64,000 nt of DNA from Desulfocapsaceae bacterium (GCA_031292275.1 JARLHL010000056.1:25079-89078); one strand, 5' to 3'; shown: positions 1 to 9,305, numbered from the stretch's first letter. Made by a program: numbers and translations. Notes: generated by a model not told the origin, from the sequence alone.

Positions 1-3000
1 GGTGATATACCCGCGCTCAGCAGCGGGCAGAGGGCCGACTTCTCCTATATTCTCCGCCGGACGATAGGCACCTGCGGGTGTCTTGAGCCGCCAGGGTCTT
101 TCCGAAAACAGCCCATCGCTTCCGATGGGTACAGTTGTATGATCGGTCAGGTAGTAATCGATGGCCGTCAGCCCTGTGGTATAGCCGAAATCGAGCCAGT
201 GCAGGGAGACCGGGGCAGGCTTTCGGGCAAAGACTCCCAGACGGTTTTCCCCGGTGTGACCGGCCAGATCGACGAGGATATCGATGCCGTCTGTTCGTAT
301 TGCAGCGGCAAGCTCCGCGTCGCTGAGATTCGTGGTAACTATCCATTGATCGGCATAGGATTTATAACGAGCGGTTACTTCATCCTCGACAGAGATGTCG
401 GCATAGAGACAGATCTCGAAAAGGTTTTTATCGTGGTGAGAGAGAAGCGGTTCGAGAAAGTGCCGGATGGAATGTCTGTACAGACTCGGGGAGACATATC
501 CGACTTTCAACCGGCGGTGCGCGTCGCGACTGTTGGTGAAGGGCCTCCATTCCGCATGCAGCGGCAGACAGAATCTGCGGTTGAACGTTTTATATTCTTC
601 GAAGATCTCTTCAGCGGTTTTGTCGGGATGATAGTTGAGCAGAAAGAGCAGGTCGCTGTGAATAGATGAGTCATCGGCCTTGAGTTCCATGGCTTGACGA
701 AGATTGGTTTCTGCATCATGGAACCGCGCCTGGCGAATCAGGGTGCTTACCATATTCTGGCGGAGCTTGGCGTTATGAGGATCATGGACCAATCCCTGCT
801 GCAGGATATGTTCGGCTTCGACGAGCCTGCCCTGCTTCTGGAGCAAGATACCCAGGTTGTTGTATGCAGGCGAGTATCCAGGTAGACATTGAATCGCCTG
901 TCGGTACGATGCTTCGGCCTTGAGCAGTATCCTCTGCTCCTGATAAATGAGTCCCAGATTGTTGATTGCCTCGACCATTTCCGGCTGCAGTTGCAGGGCT
1001 TTTCGGCAGACTGCTTCGGCTTCTTGAAATTTTTCCTGCTCCTTATAGGTAAGACTCAGATTGCAGAGGATTTCCGCGGAGTCAGGTCTGATTTTTAAGG
1101 CGGATTGAAGACAGTCGGCGGATTCCTCCAGTCTTTTTTGATGACGCAGGATATTGCCAAGATTGCAGCGGGCCTCAAAATAATTCGGTTTCAAGGCCAG
1201 GACCCGGCGGTAGAATGTTTCCGCCTCAGCTGGCCGGTCACTGGCGTTGAGAATATTTCCAAGGTTGTACAGAGCATTGACATGATTCCTGCTCAGCTGC
1301 AGGGTGTTGCGGTAGCTGAGCTCCGCCGCCTCGGTCTGCCCCGCCTGTTCCTGGGCGATGCCAAGATTGTAATGGGCGTCAGGATCGTCGGGCAGGCAGA
1401 GGGCTGCCTGTTCCATGGCCTGGATGGCCTCGTCAATCAGCCCCTGGCCATGCAGAAGCGGGCCAAGGACCTTCCAGCCGAATCCGTGCAGGGGAAAGCG
1501 TGCGGTCAATGACCGGGCAAGCGTAACGGCCTCCTGAACATTTCCTCTATTATAGAACTGCGTCAGCTTCTGAATTTCGGATCTGGGCGGCTGGGCGGCA
1601 TGACGGTTCTGCTTTTGCCGGGTTTCACGGCCTTTCCCTCTTTGTTTGTGCCCGTCTGCCGATAGAGAAGAGGGCCCCGCCTTTGACGCCGAGCCGGCCT
1701 GCAGGTCAGCAGGGCGGTCGTCCGTAGGCATTGCAGCAGGCATCTTCTGTCCTGCCTCATGCCAGCGCAAAAACATTCCCTGATAGGCCGCCTCGATATT
1801 TCTGGTGAACCCCTCCTCATCCCTCAAGGCGCTGTTTTGCATCTCCTGTCGTAATGTCGCTCGGAGGTCTGCGAGTCTGTCCAGATCAGTGGCCAGCATC
1901 ATGGCACGATCAATATATTCCTCCTCGCTTTGGGCGATCCATTCCGGGTGCCCTGCACTTTCCAGGATCGCGCTGCCCACCCTGCCGACGCTGGGGCGGT
2001 CGGCCAAAGTGACATAGGGCACTCCCATATGGAGGCTTTCAACCAGGGTCGTCCCGGAATTGTGGGGAAAACAGTCAAGGCTGATATCGATATTCCGCAG
2101 GATGTCCCAGGGAGGGGAATTGAATCCTATCTCGAGTCTGTCCCTTTCTATACCGTAAGAGATGAATTCGGCTGCCAGAGACTCCTGATGCGCAGGCTCG
2201 CTGAAACTGCTGCTGTTGATGACGAGGTGGGCACCGGGGCATCGTTTCAATAGTGCGGACCATACGCGAATTGTCCGATGATTTATGCGGACGGCCCGGC
2301 TCAGCACGCCAAAGGTGACGTATCCCTTCTTCTGGGCCGGGAGGGCGCTTATCGGGCCGGCCTCAGCGGGAGGGCGGTAGATGGAGAAAGGAGAGGGCAG
2401 GTACCAGGGTGTTTCCGAGAAAAGATGTGCGCTTTCGGGGGGGACGCTGATGCGATCTGTCAGGTAGTAATCGATTGCCGTAAGCCCGGTGGTATAGCCG
2501 AAATCCAGCCAGTGCAGAGAAACCGGGGCGGGTTTGCGGGCAAAGACCCCCAGCCGGTTGTCGGCCGTATGCCCGGCCAGATCCACGAGAACATCAATGG
2601 CATCCCTGCGGATACGTTGGCTCAGCTGTTCATCCGTGAGTCCGGCAGCGGCTATCCAGTGGTCTGCGTAGCCCTGGAACAGATCTGTCGCCGCGCTCTC
2701 CGGGGGCAGTTCCACATAGGCATAGATCTCAAAAATTGTCCTGTCATGATGCGAGAGGAGAGGATTCAGGAAGTGCCGTGCGGGATGCCGGTTGTAATCC
2801 GGGGCAACGTAGCCGATCTTGAGCCGGCGGTTGCCGGGAGGCGCGTTGGTGTGCGGGGTCCACGAGGGATGGCAGGGGATGCAGAATCGGCTGTTGAACT
2901 CCTGATATGCCTGAAAGATCTCCTCGGCGCTCTTGTCGGGATGGTAGTTCAGGACGAAGAGCAGGGTGCTGAAGGCATTTTTGTGATCCGGCTTCAGGCT

Positions 3001-5850
3001 TAAGGCTTGGCGCAGGCAGACTTCCGCCTCCAGGGGCCGTCCGTTTTCCTGCAGGATATTGCCCAGGTTGTAGTAGGCATTGTAAGAGTCGGGGCTCATT
3101 GCAATGACCTTCCGGTACCAGGTCTCGGCCTTGGCGGGTTGGGCCTGGAGTTTATAGGTGTTGGCCAGATTGTAACAGGCATCGGTGTAATCCGGCCTGA
3201 TTTCCAGGGCCTTTAACAGGGCCTTTTCTGCATCCGCAAATCGTTTTTCCTGCTGAAAGACAACCCCCAGGTTATTATAGGCTTCAACAAAGTCAGGTCT
3301 GCTGTTTATCGACTGAATATATTGATTTTTTGCTTTTTGAAGGTCCCGCAGTTGCTGGTATTCGACGCCGAGATTATAGAGCGTTGATGCCCCATCCGCA
3401 CCCTGTCGGGATCTTTCGCTGCCGGAAAGATGATCGGGCTGCGCTGTTTCTCTGTACCACTTGTCGAACATTTGCTGATAGGCATCCTCAATTCCTCTGG
3501 TAAAGGCCGGCTCGTCAGTAAGGGGGCAGTGTTGTATTTTCTGCCTCAATCCGGCCCGTATTGCAGCCAGGACAGTCACATCCGAGGCAAGCGATACAGC
3601 TTTATTGATATACTCCTCCTCCGTCCGGGCGATCCATTCCGGAAGGCCTGCTCCTTCCAGGATGGAACAGCCAATCCTCCCGACACTAGATCTTCCTGCC
3701 AGGGTGATGAAGGGGATACCCAGGAAGAGGCCTTCCATCAACGTGGTCCCCGAGTTGTGAGGAAAACAATCCAGGCCTATATCGATGCTGCGGAGCACGT
3801 CCCAGGGAGGACTGTGGTAGCCGACGTCCAGACGGCTCGGATCAATGCCCTGTGCCGTAAATTTATCCAGAATCAATTGCTGTATTTCCGGATGATTGAA
3901 ATTGCCGCTGTCGATCACCAGCCGCGATCCTTCAACCCGGTTGAGGATCGCAGACCATGCCCGAACGGTTCGGTAGTTGATCCGTATAGCCCGCGTCAGG
4001 GTCCCGAAGGTGATGAATCCATTCTCAGCAGCGGGTAAAGGGCCGGCCTCGCCCATTGCTGCCGTTGGCCGGAAGGCGAAGGACGGAGGAGGCAGTCTCC
4101 AGAGCTGCTCCGAGAAAAGATGTTCGCTTCCGATGGGAGCGGTGCTTAAGTCTGTGAGATAGTAGTCGATGGCGGTGAGGCCTGTGGTGTAGCCGAAGTC
4201 GAGCCAGTGCAGGGACACCGGGGCCGGTTTGCGGGCAAAGACCCCCAGCCTGTTTCGGCTGGTATGCCCTGCAAGGTCGACAAGGATGTCTATTTTGTCT
4301 CTTCGGATACGCCGGGCCACTTCGTCGTCGGAAAGCCCGATGGTGGGAATCCAGTGATCAATATGCTGCCTGTATCGCCCGGTTTGCAGGTCTTCCTTGT
4401 ATATTTCGGCATAGGCGAAGATTTCAAACCGGGTTTTATCATGGTGTTCCAACAGGGGTTCAAGGAAGTGGGAGGCGGGGTGTCTGCAAAAAGCCGGTGA
4501 AACGTAGCCCACTTTCAGCCGGCGGGAAGAGGCAGGGGGATTGGTATGCGCCGCCCATTGTTGTCGCAGCGGCAGACAGAACCGCTGGTCATATTCCTGG
4601 TATAATGCAAATATTTCTTTGCCGCTCCTGTCGGGGTGGTAGTTGGAGACGAAGAGGAGGGCCTGGAAGGCATCGGAAAAATCGGGTTTTATTGTGAGGG
4701 CCTTTCGATAGCACTGTTCCGATTCTTCAAGAGAACCCCTGCAGTGCAGGATGTTGCCGAGATTTTTATAGGCAAAGGCAAAGTCGGGCTTCAGATCCAG
4801 TGCCCTGCGCAATACGGTCTCGGCTTCCGACAACCTTCCCTGGGCGTGAAAGACGTTTCCGAGATTGTTCAAGGCGTCGGCAGAGGAGGGATTGAGCGTG
4901 ATGGCCTGCTGGAGATGCATGACTGATTCGGCCAGCCGCCCCTGATATTGCAGATTGATGCCAAGGTTGCTGGAGGCTTCATCATATTCCGGTTGAATCT
5001 CCACCGCCCTGCGCAGACAGGCCTCGGATTCAGCCAGCCGTCCCTGAGACAGCAGGGTGACGCCCAGATGGTTTTGCGCTGCCGCGAAATCCTCTCTTAT
5101 TGAAAGCGCCCGGCGCAGGACTGTTTCGGATTCTGCGAATTCCCCCCTGTTTTCAAGGACTATGCCTAGGTTGTTCAGACATTCTGGATCATCGGGCAGC
5201 AGGATGACCGCCAGTCTCATCGCCTCGACTGCCTCATCAAGCCTCCCCTGCTGCCTGAGCGTAGCCCCCAGGATCTTCCATGTCAGACCGTGATCGGGAA
5301 ACCGTGTCACCATTGAGCGAGCCAATTCCTCGCAGTCGGTAAACGTCCCCGGGCTATAGAGCGACACAAGCTTGTCGATGTCCGCTTGTGCCGGAGTGCC
5401 ATTCGAGGCGACTTGGGCTGGTGAGCGCGATGCAGAAATATCAGGACTGTCCTGGGCGGCAGACGCTGCCCGGAGCCTAATCCGCAGGGCATCGACCTCT
5501 TCCCCTTCCAGCCCCGCCTGGCTGGCGATCTTCAACGTCTCCAGGGCCAGCCCGGTTTGCCCGGCCCTGTCCAGAGCGTCGATATAGGTGATCCAGAAGG
5601 GTCCATGCTCGGGCCTTTTGTCCAGAGCCCTTTCGAAATAGGGCAGACCTGCTGCCGCCTGATTTCTGTGGAGGGCAAGAAGTCCAATGGAGAAATTGGC
5701 CTCGGGGTGATCGGCCTGGATGGCGAGGATGGCCTGGTAGTATTCTTCCGCCTCGTCGATCCTGCCTTCCTGCCGGAGCTGCGAGGCGGTATCGAGGGCT
5801 TCTTGTATGAGGGCCTGGGATGGCAGTTCGGATTGAGAGGTTGACGTCAT
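1..5850 (-). CDS. Giant protein with three TPR + GT41 (O-GlcNAc transferase/SPINDLY-like) modules, C-terminus beyond window
   Basis: The frame starting at ATG 5850 stays open to base 1, giving at least 1950 residues with no stop in the window. It reads as three repeated modules: TPRs (about 1-400) then a GT41 domain (about 410-780); TPRs (about 795-955) then GT41 (about 957-1350); TPRs (about 1430-1720) then a third GT41 cut by the edge. Each GT41 part carries DLAGHT, FARKPAPVSLHWLDFGYTTG and AIDYYLTD, and the first two also carry LDCFPHNSGTT. I checked that the conserved Trp codons at 4206, 2511 and 198 share one frame. GT41 enzymes transfer GlcNAc, fucose or other sugars to Ser/Thr in the cytoplasm, with TPRs binding the protein acceptor. 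The usual catalytic Lys position reads Arg in both complete modules (residues 623 and 1188), so activity is uncertain. No earlier in-frame ATG is present and the ribosome binding site is weak. Confidence 0.9.
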   Translation of the reverse strand, partial: MTSTSQSELPSQALIQEALDTASQLRQEGRIDEAEEYYQAILAIQADHPEANFSIGLLALHRNQAAAGLPYFERALDKRPEHGPFWITYIDALDRAGQTGLALETLKIASQAGLEGEEVDALRIRLRAASAAQDSPDISASRSPAQVASNGTPAQADIDKLVSLYSPGTFTDCEELARSMVTRFPDHGLTWKILGATLRQQGRLDEAVEAMRLAVILLPDDPECLNNLGIVLENRGEFAESETVLRRALSIREDFAAAQNHLGVTLLSQGRLAESEACLRRAVEIQPEYDEASSNLGINLQYQGRLAESVMHLQQAITLNPSSADALNNLGNVFHAQGRLSEAETVLRRALDLKPDFAFAYKNLGNILHCRGSLEESEQCYRKALTIKPDFSDAFQALLFVSNYHPDRSGKEIFALYQEYDQRFCLPLRQQWAAHTNPPASSRRLKVGYVSPAFCRHPASHFLEPLLEHHDKTRFEIFAYAEIYKEDLQTGRYRQHIDHWIPTIGLSDDEVARRIRRDKIDILVDLAGHTSRNRLGVFARKPAPVSLHWLDFGYTTGLTAIDYYLTDLSTAPIGSEHLFSEQLWRLPPPSFAFRPTAAMGEAGPLPAAENGFITFGTLTRAIRINYRTVRAWSAILNRVEGSRLVIDSGNFNHPEIQQLILDKFTAQGIDPSRLDVGYHSPPWDVLRSIDIGLDCFPHNSGTTLMEGLFLGIPFITLAGRSSVGRIGCSILEGAGLPEWIARTEEEYINKAVSLASDVTVLAAIRAGLRQKIQHCPLTDEPAFTRGIEDAYQQMFDKWYRETAQPDHLSGSERSRQGADGASTLYNLGVEYQQLRDLQKAKNQYIQSINSRPDFVEAYNNLGVVFQQEKRFADAEKALLKALEIRPDYTDACYNLANTYKLQAQPAKAETWYRKVIAMSPDSYNAYYNLGNILQENGRPLEAEVCLRQALSLKPDHKNAFSTLLFVLNYHPDKSAEEIFQAYQEFNSRFCIPCHPSWTPHTNAPPGNRRLKIGYVAPDYNRHPARHFLNPLLSHHDRTIFEIYAYVELPPESAATDLFQGYADHWIAAAGLTDEQLSQRIRRDAIDVLVDLAGHTADNRLGVFARKPAPVSLHWLDFGYTTGLTAIDYYLTDRISVPPESAHLFSETPWYLPSPFSIYRPPAEAGPISALPAQKKGYVTFGVLSRAVRINHRTIRVWSALLKRCPGAHLVINSSSFSEPAHQESLAAEFISYGIERDRLEIGFNSPPWDILRNIDISLDCFPHNSGTTLVESLHMGVPYVTLADRPSVGRVGSAILESAGHPEWIAQSEEEYIDRAMMLATDLDRLADLRATLRQEMQNSALRDEEGFTRNIEAAYQGMFLRWHEAGQKMPAAMPTDDRPADLQAGSASKAGPSSLSADGHKQRGKGRETRQKQNRHAAQPPRSEIQKLTQFYNRGNVQEAVTLARSLTARFPLHGFGWKVLGPLLHGQGLIDEAIQAMEQAALCLPDDPDAHYNLGIAQEQAGQTEAAELSYRNTLQLSRNHVNALYNLGNILNASDRPAEAETFYRRVLALKPNYFEARCNLGNILRHQKRLEESADCLQSALKIRPDSAEILCNLSLTYKEQEKFQEAEAVCRKALQLQPEMVEAINNLGLIYQEQRILLKAEASYRQAIQCLPGYSPAYNNLGILLQKQGRLVEAEHILQQGLVHDPHNAKLRQNMVSTLIRQARFHDAETNLRQAMELKADDSSIHSDLLFLLNYHPDKTAEEIFEEYKTFNRRFCLPLHAEWRPFTNSRDAHRRLKVGYVSPSLYRHSIRHFLEPLLSHHDKNLFEICLYADISVEDEVTARYKSYADQWIVTTNLSDAELAAAIRTDGIDILVDLAGHTGENRLGVFARKPAPVSLHWLDFGYTTGLTAIDYYLTDHTTVPIGSDGLFSERPWRLKTPAGAYRPAENIGEVGPLPAAERGYIT

Positions 5851-6380
5851 GGTCAGGATGCCTGTCAAAAATTCATGGAATGGAGGGCCTTTCTGCGTAT
5901 CTCGATGTCTTTGGCGTTTTGATCGATGCCGAATCTCACAGAGCGCCAGGAACAGGACACCATCGGCAGCGTTTTGACCGCCCGGTTTTCTCACAAGGGA
6001 CCGGCCGGGCTCGAAGGAGTTCCTTCAAGGGAGGAAAGCCTTTGACTTCAATAAGTAACATGCGTAACAGACCGTTAGAATATGCTTTCATATCCCTATT
6101 ATTCTTGTCAAGGTCTATCTCATCGGCACCAGAGGTTCCTGGGCATGATAATCGGCAAAATTCTTCTTTTAAAGCATCGTATAATCATGACACTTTTCGT
6201 CAGAGTGGTCCGAAAAGTTTAATACAATAAAGAAGATGATGGCATTGCATTGCAGGAACGGAGGGGGAAGGGAAGGCATTTCGGGAACAGCGGCCTTGTC
6301 GTGCCGGAGGGGCAAGTGTTTAGGATTTGTTGATTCTGGCCAATACGGTTGCGCCATGCTGGCTGAAAGAAAGTGGCAGT
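5851..6380. other. Intergenic region between the GT41 gene and arsS
   Basis: About 530 bases without a convincing gene. It must hold the leader of the minus-strand GT41 gene. A TTGACA on the minus strand (6112-6107) lacks a -10 at normal spacing, so I do not call a promoter. The 3' end of arsS and its SECIS-like hairpin border it on the right. Small ORFs here have no family features. Confidence 0.5.
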
Positions 6381-6413
6381 CCTCCCCAACTAGGAGGCAA
6401 TGACCCCGCCTCA
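6381..6413 (-). promoter_or_regulatory. Bacterial SECIS-like element downstream of UGA in arsS
   Basis: On the minus strand the UGA at 6413-6411 is followed after 13 nucleotides by a 17-nucleotide hairpin, CCTCC-TAGTTGG-GGAGG (6397-6381). The stem is perfect and the loop contains a G-U step at nucleotides 24-25 counted from the U of UGA. The E. coli fdhF SECIS has a 17-nucleotide mini-hairpin with critical loop G23 and U24. Size, distance and loop bases all fit SelB recognition, and selB is in this window. Confidence 0.75.
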
Positions 6414-7343
6414 GGTGAAGCCTGAGCCTGCGGTGCAGGCGTAACAGTGATCATCCGTGATGATCGACGTACCTGCAGAAAGTGATGATATTGCGGAGAT
6501 ATGGACCTTGTCGCCGGTGGAGGGAAGGTCGGCCGCCTGGTTGAAATCGCAGTCATAGAGAAAACCGTCCCAGGAGACGCTGATAAGCGTCCGGCACATC
6601 AGGCCGTCAATGGTCGAGGGATTGAAGCCTCCGGCCAGCCTGTCCATATATTGGGTAAAGTTGCCGGAGCTCTCCAGCCAGCGGCGAAAACGCCCGAGCG
6701 GGACATTGGCGAAGGTGAAAAGATGGGTGAAAGTAATATTCCATCTGCGGGCCAGATCGGTCTTGATTTTTTTTTCTGCCTGGCATTGTGCAACCGGCAT
6801 AAAAGCCCCGCTGGGGTTGGCAACCAGATTCAGGACAAGGGGGCTCTCCGGCATCCCGTAACCCATGGCGTTGAGCCTTTTCAGCATTGCAATGCTGTCC
6901 TGCCAGACCCCTTTGCCCCGCTGGGAGTCGGTCTGGCCGGCATTGGTTGAAGGAAACGAGGCGGTGATTTCCACCTCCAGGGCTTTGCACAGTTCCAGAA
7001 GCGGGGCGTACTCCTCCTGGAGCAGGAGGACCAGGTTCGTTCGGAGGATCAGGCGGGCCACCAGCGGTCGAAGTTCCCGCAGCAGGAAGTCGATTCCCGG
7101 TACCAGTTCCGGCGCGCCGCCGGTGATGTCGGCCGTCTGAAAATCGTTTTGTTTCGCAAAATGAATGATATCATTCATGGTCTTTCTGTCCATGACCTCA
7201 GTCCGTCCGGCCCCGGCGTCGACATGGCAGTGACGGCAGGCAAGATTGCAGCGGCGGCCGACATTGATCTGCAGGGTCGTGGTCGTGCCGCGTTGCAGGT
7301 GAAGCTGATGTTCGGCCAGCGTTTTTGCGAAGGGTTTCACCAT
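6390..7343 (-). CDS. arsS: ArsS-type radical SAM protein, arsenosugar biosynthesis, probable selenoprotein (UGA = Sec311)
   Basis: Radical SAM enzyme of the ArsS family, which acts in arsenosugar synthesis. The CxxxCxxC cluster motif CNLACRHCHVDAG lies near residue 32, followed by DITGGAPEL, RTNLV, MCRTLISVSWDGFLYDCDFN and the C-terminal HCYACTAGSGFT. A conventional reading stops at TGA 6413-6411. Reading that codon as selenocysteine adds U-G-G-V-I-A-S before TAG at 6392-6390, giving 317 residues. ArsS proteins normally end this motif with Cys-Gly-Gly, so U replaces the expected Cys and the Gly-Gly follows. A SECIS-like hairpin sits at the right place. The gene lies 45 bases after an AhpD-like gene on the same strand, the usual ArsS partner. 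No ArsM methyltransferase is visible. The start at 7343 has no strong ribosome binding site. Confidence 0.85.
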
Positions 7344-7388
7344 GGGGATATCCGGTCTGTCTGGATGGAGAGAAACTGGGGAAAAGAC

Positions 7389-7721
7389 CTACATGGAGAT
7401 TTTTTGGCAGTTCTTCATCATCTGCACGCCGTGGACCAGGGATGCGCCGCCGCGGATGGCGCAGGCTACATGAACGGCCTCGGTCATCTCCGCCTGGTTT
7501 GAACCCTTCTCCAGGCAGGTGGAGGTATAGGCGTCGATGCAGTAGGGGCATTGAACGGCATGGGCCACTGCCAGTGCGATCAGGGCTTTCTCCCGCGCCG
7601 TCAACTCGCCCTCGGCGAAGACCGAGGCGTAATAGTCGAAGAATTTCTTTGCCATTTCCGGGGCCTCGCTGCCGATTTCACCGAACTTGCCCAAATCTGC
7701 CGGATTGTAGTAGGTATCCAT
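7389..7721 (-). CDS. AhpD/carboxymuconolactone decarboxylase-like protein, ArsS-associated
   Basis: A 110-residue protein of the AhpD/CMD alpha-helical family. The redox motif CPYC (about residues 58-61) followed by IDAYT and a downstream His is typical of peroxidase-like AhpD members. Versions of this family are commonly encoded beside arsS and annotated as arsenosugar biosynthesis-associated, though the exact reaction is not established. ATG 7721 is preceded by AAGGAG at good spacing, and arsS follows 45 bases downstream, so the two are probably co-transcribed. Some AhpD relatives carry Sec at the first Cys; here both positions are Cys. Confidence 0.85.
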   Translation of the reverse strand: MDTYYNPADLGKFGEIGSEAPEMAKKFFDYYASVFAEGELTAREKALIALAVAHAVQCPYCIDAYTSTCLEKGSNQAEMTEAVHVACAIRGGASLVHGVQMMKNCQKISM

Positions 7722-7735
7722 GTTTCTCCTTTATT

Positions 7736-7751
7736 GAAAACAGGGGTTTTC
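7736..7751 (-). promoter_or_regulatory. Inverted repeat in the leader of the ahpD-like/arsS operon
   Basis: GAAAAC-AGGG-GTTTTC is a perfect 6-base inverted repeat lying just upstream of the AAGGAG of the ahpD-like gene. It could be an operator or a small RNA hairpin. No regulator for it can be named from the sequence. Confidence 0.3.
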
Positions 7752-7850
7752 CATTTTTTATCGTTTTTGATGCAAATACTTGGGGACTGTTTTAAAAAAT
7801 CTTCATGCCGGGTGGCGGCCGGAATCCGAAGCCTCAGCGCTGTCCGGAGA

Positions 7851-9305
7851 TCAGCCAGGCTGATCCATCCTGAAATCGATCTGCACCGGGCAGTGGTCCG
7901 AACCCATGATATCTTTCAGGATCAAGGCCTTGTCGACCCGGCCAGCATGGGCCACATCCACACAGAAATAATCAATGCGCCAGCCGATGTCCTTTGACCG
8001 GGCATTAAAACGGTAGCTCCACCATGTATAGTGTCCGGGATCCTGGTGAAAGATCCTGAAGGTGTCGACGAAACCCGCCTGAACAAAGGTGTCCATCCAG
8101 TGCCGTTCCTCGGGGGTGAATCCGGCATTGGCTGTGTTTCTTGCCGGGTTAGTCAGGTCGATTTCCTTGTGGGCGACATTATAATCACCGCAGATGACGA
8201 CGCACTTCCGCCGGGCAAGATCCTGGGCAAAATCCAGGAATTTCTTGTTGAACCTGAGCTTGAAGTCAAGACGCTTCAGGCCGTCGGCGCTGTTGGGAAA
8301 ATAGGCGGTTACAAAAAAGAAAGAGGGGAACTCCAGGGTCAATACCCGGCCTTCGCAGTCGAATTCCGGATCACCCAGACCCTGCAGGACATGCATCGGC
8401 TGCAGGCGGGAGTAGATTGCCACTCCCGAATATCCCTTCCGTTCGGCGCTGTGCCAGTAGGAGGTATAGCCCGGGATATTTTTCAACTCCTCCGAGAGCT
8501 GATCTTTCCGGGCCTTGGTCTCCTGCAGGGCGATGATATCGGCGTCCAGATCCTGAAGGACCTGAACGAATCCTTTTTTCTCCACTGCCCGGATCCCGTT
8601 GACATTCCAGGAGATAAACTTTTTGAGGCCTGTCTCCGGGCCCTGGGTTGTCCCGGGATGGCGGCGGGGGGCGACGCCCCGCTGCGGACAGTCCGGCAGG
8701 AGAGGGCAGGCATCGCAATGGGGTCCGACGGGGCGGCAGATGGACTGGCCGAAGGCCACCAGCAGGGAGTTGACGGTGAGCCAGTGCCGGGCCGGCAGTT
8801 TTTCCCGGAGGGCCATCTCTGTCTCAAGGGGAGTGGCCGTGGTCACGTACTCCCAGATATTCATAATCCGATGGACATGGGTGTCGACGCAGATTGCCGG
8901 TTTTTTATAGGCAACGGCCACCACCAGATTGGCCGTCTTGCGCCCGACCCCGGGGAGGGTAATCAACTGCTCGACCGTATCGGGGACCACGTTATTGTAC
9001 CGGGCCAGGGCCTGGGGCAGCCGAGCCAGGTAGGCCGCCTTGTTTTTATAAAAGCCGACCGGATAAATGAGCGCGGCAATTTTTTCTCCTGAAAGGGCGG
9101 CGAGTCCTTTCAGGTCCGCAGCCGCGGCAAAGAGCCGTGCCGAGGCTGCGGCTGTGGTCTCATCCTTGGTCCGGGCCGAGAGGATGGTGGCAACAAGGAC
9201 CTTGAAGGGATCTTCGGTCTGAACGGCGATCAGGTCGACAATGGGCACTTTTTTATCCTGTACCGCCTGCATGACCGTCCTCAGAAAGACATCAATATCG
9301 ATCAT
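7851..9305 (-). CDS. Fusion of endonuclease III (Nth) and exonuclease III (XthA-type AP endonuclease)
   Basis: One 484-residue protein joins two base-excision repair enzymes. Residues 1 to about 212 are an Nth glycosylase/AP lyase: helix-hairpin-helix LPGVGRKTAN with catalytic Lys123, catalytic Asp141 in VDTHVHRI, and a CX6CX2CX5C [4Fe-4S] cluster (Cys190, 197, 200, 206). A short Pro/Gly-rich linker leads to an ExoIII domain from about residue 228: FISWNVNGIRA, ALQETKA, CGDYNVAH and GSDHCPVQ, all active-site motifs. An oxidised base could be removed and the abasic site incised by the same polypeptide. I chose ATG 9305 because CAGGAG sits just upstream and because the frame upstream of it shows no family similarity. 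It lies 91 bases after lysA on the same strand. Confidence 0.92.
   Translation of the reverse strand: MIDIDVFLRTVMQAVQDKKVPIVDLIAVQTEDPFKVLVATILSARTKDETTAAASARLFAAAADLKGLAALSGEKIAALIYPVGFYKNKAAYLARLPQALARYNNVVPDTVEQLITLPGVGRKTANLVVAVAYKKPAICVDTHVHRIMNIWEYVTTATPLETEMALREKLPARHWLTVNSLLVAFGQSICRPVGPHCDACPLLPDCPQRGVAPRRHPGTTQGPETGLKKFISWNVNGIRAVEKKGFVQVLQDLDADIIALQETKARKDQLSEELKNIPGYTSYWHSAERKGYSGVAIYSRLQPMHVLQGLGDPEFDCEGRVLTLEFPSFFFVTAYFPNSADGLKRLDFKLRFNKKFLDFAQDLARRKCVVICGDYNVAHKEIDLTNPARNTANAGFTPEERHWMDTFVQAGFVDTFRIFHQDPGHYTWWSYRFNARSKDIGWRIDYFCVDVAHAGRVDKALILKDIMGSDHCPVQIDFRMDQPG

Noticed and set aside
139..669. Long plus-strand ORFs between 1 and 5850 (for example 139-669, 2278-3003, 3430-4038)
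   Set aside because: They lie antisense to the continuous minus-strand GT41/TPR frame, whose translation shows clear domain motifs; the plus frames show none.
6107..6112. TTGACA on the minus strand as promoter of the GT41 gene
   Set aside because: No -10 hexamer at 16-19 bases; the nearest TATTCT is 23 bases away.
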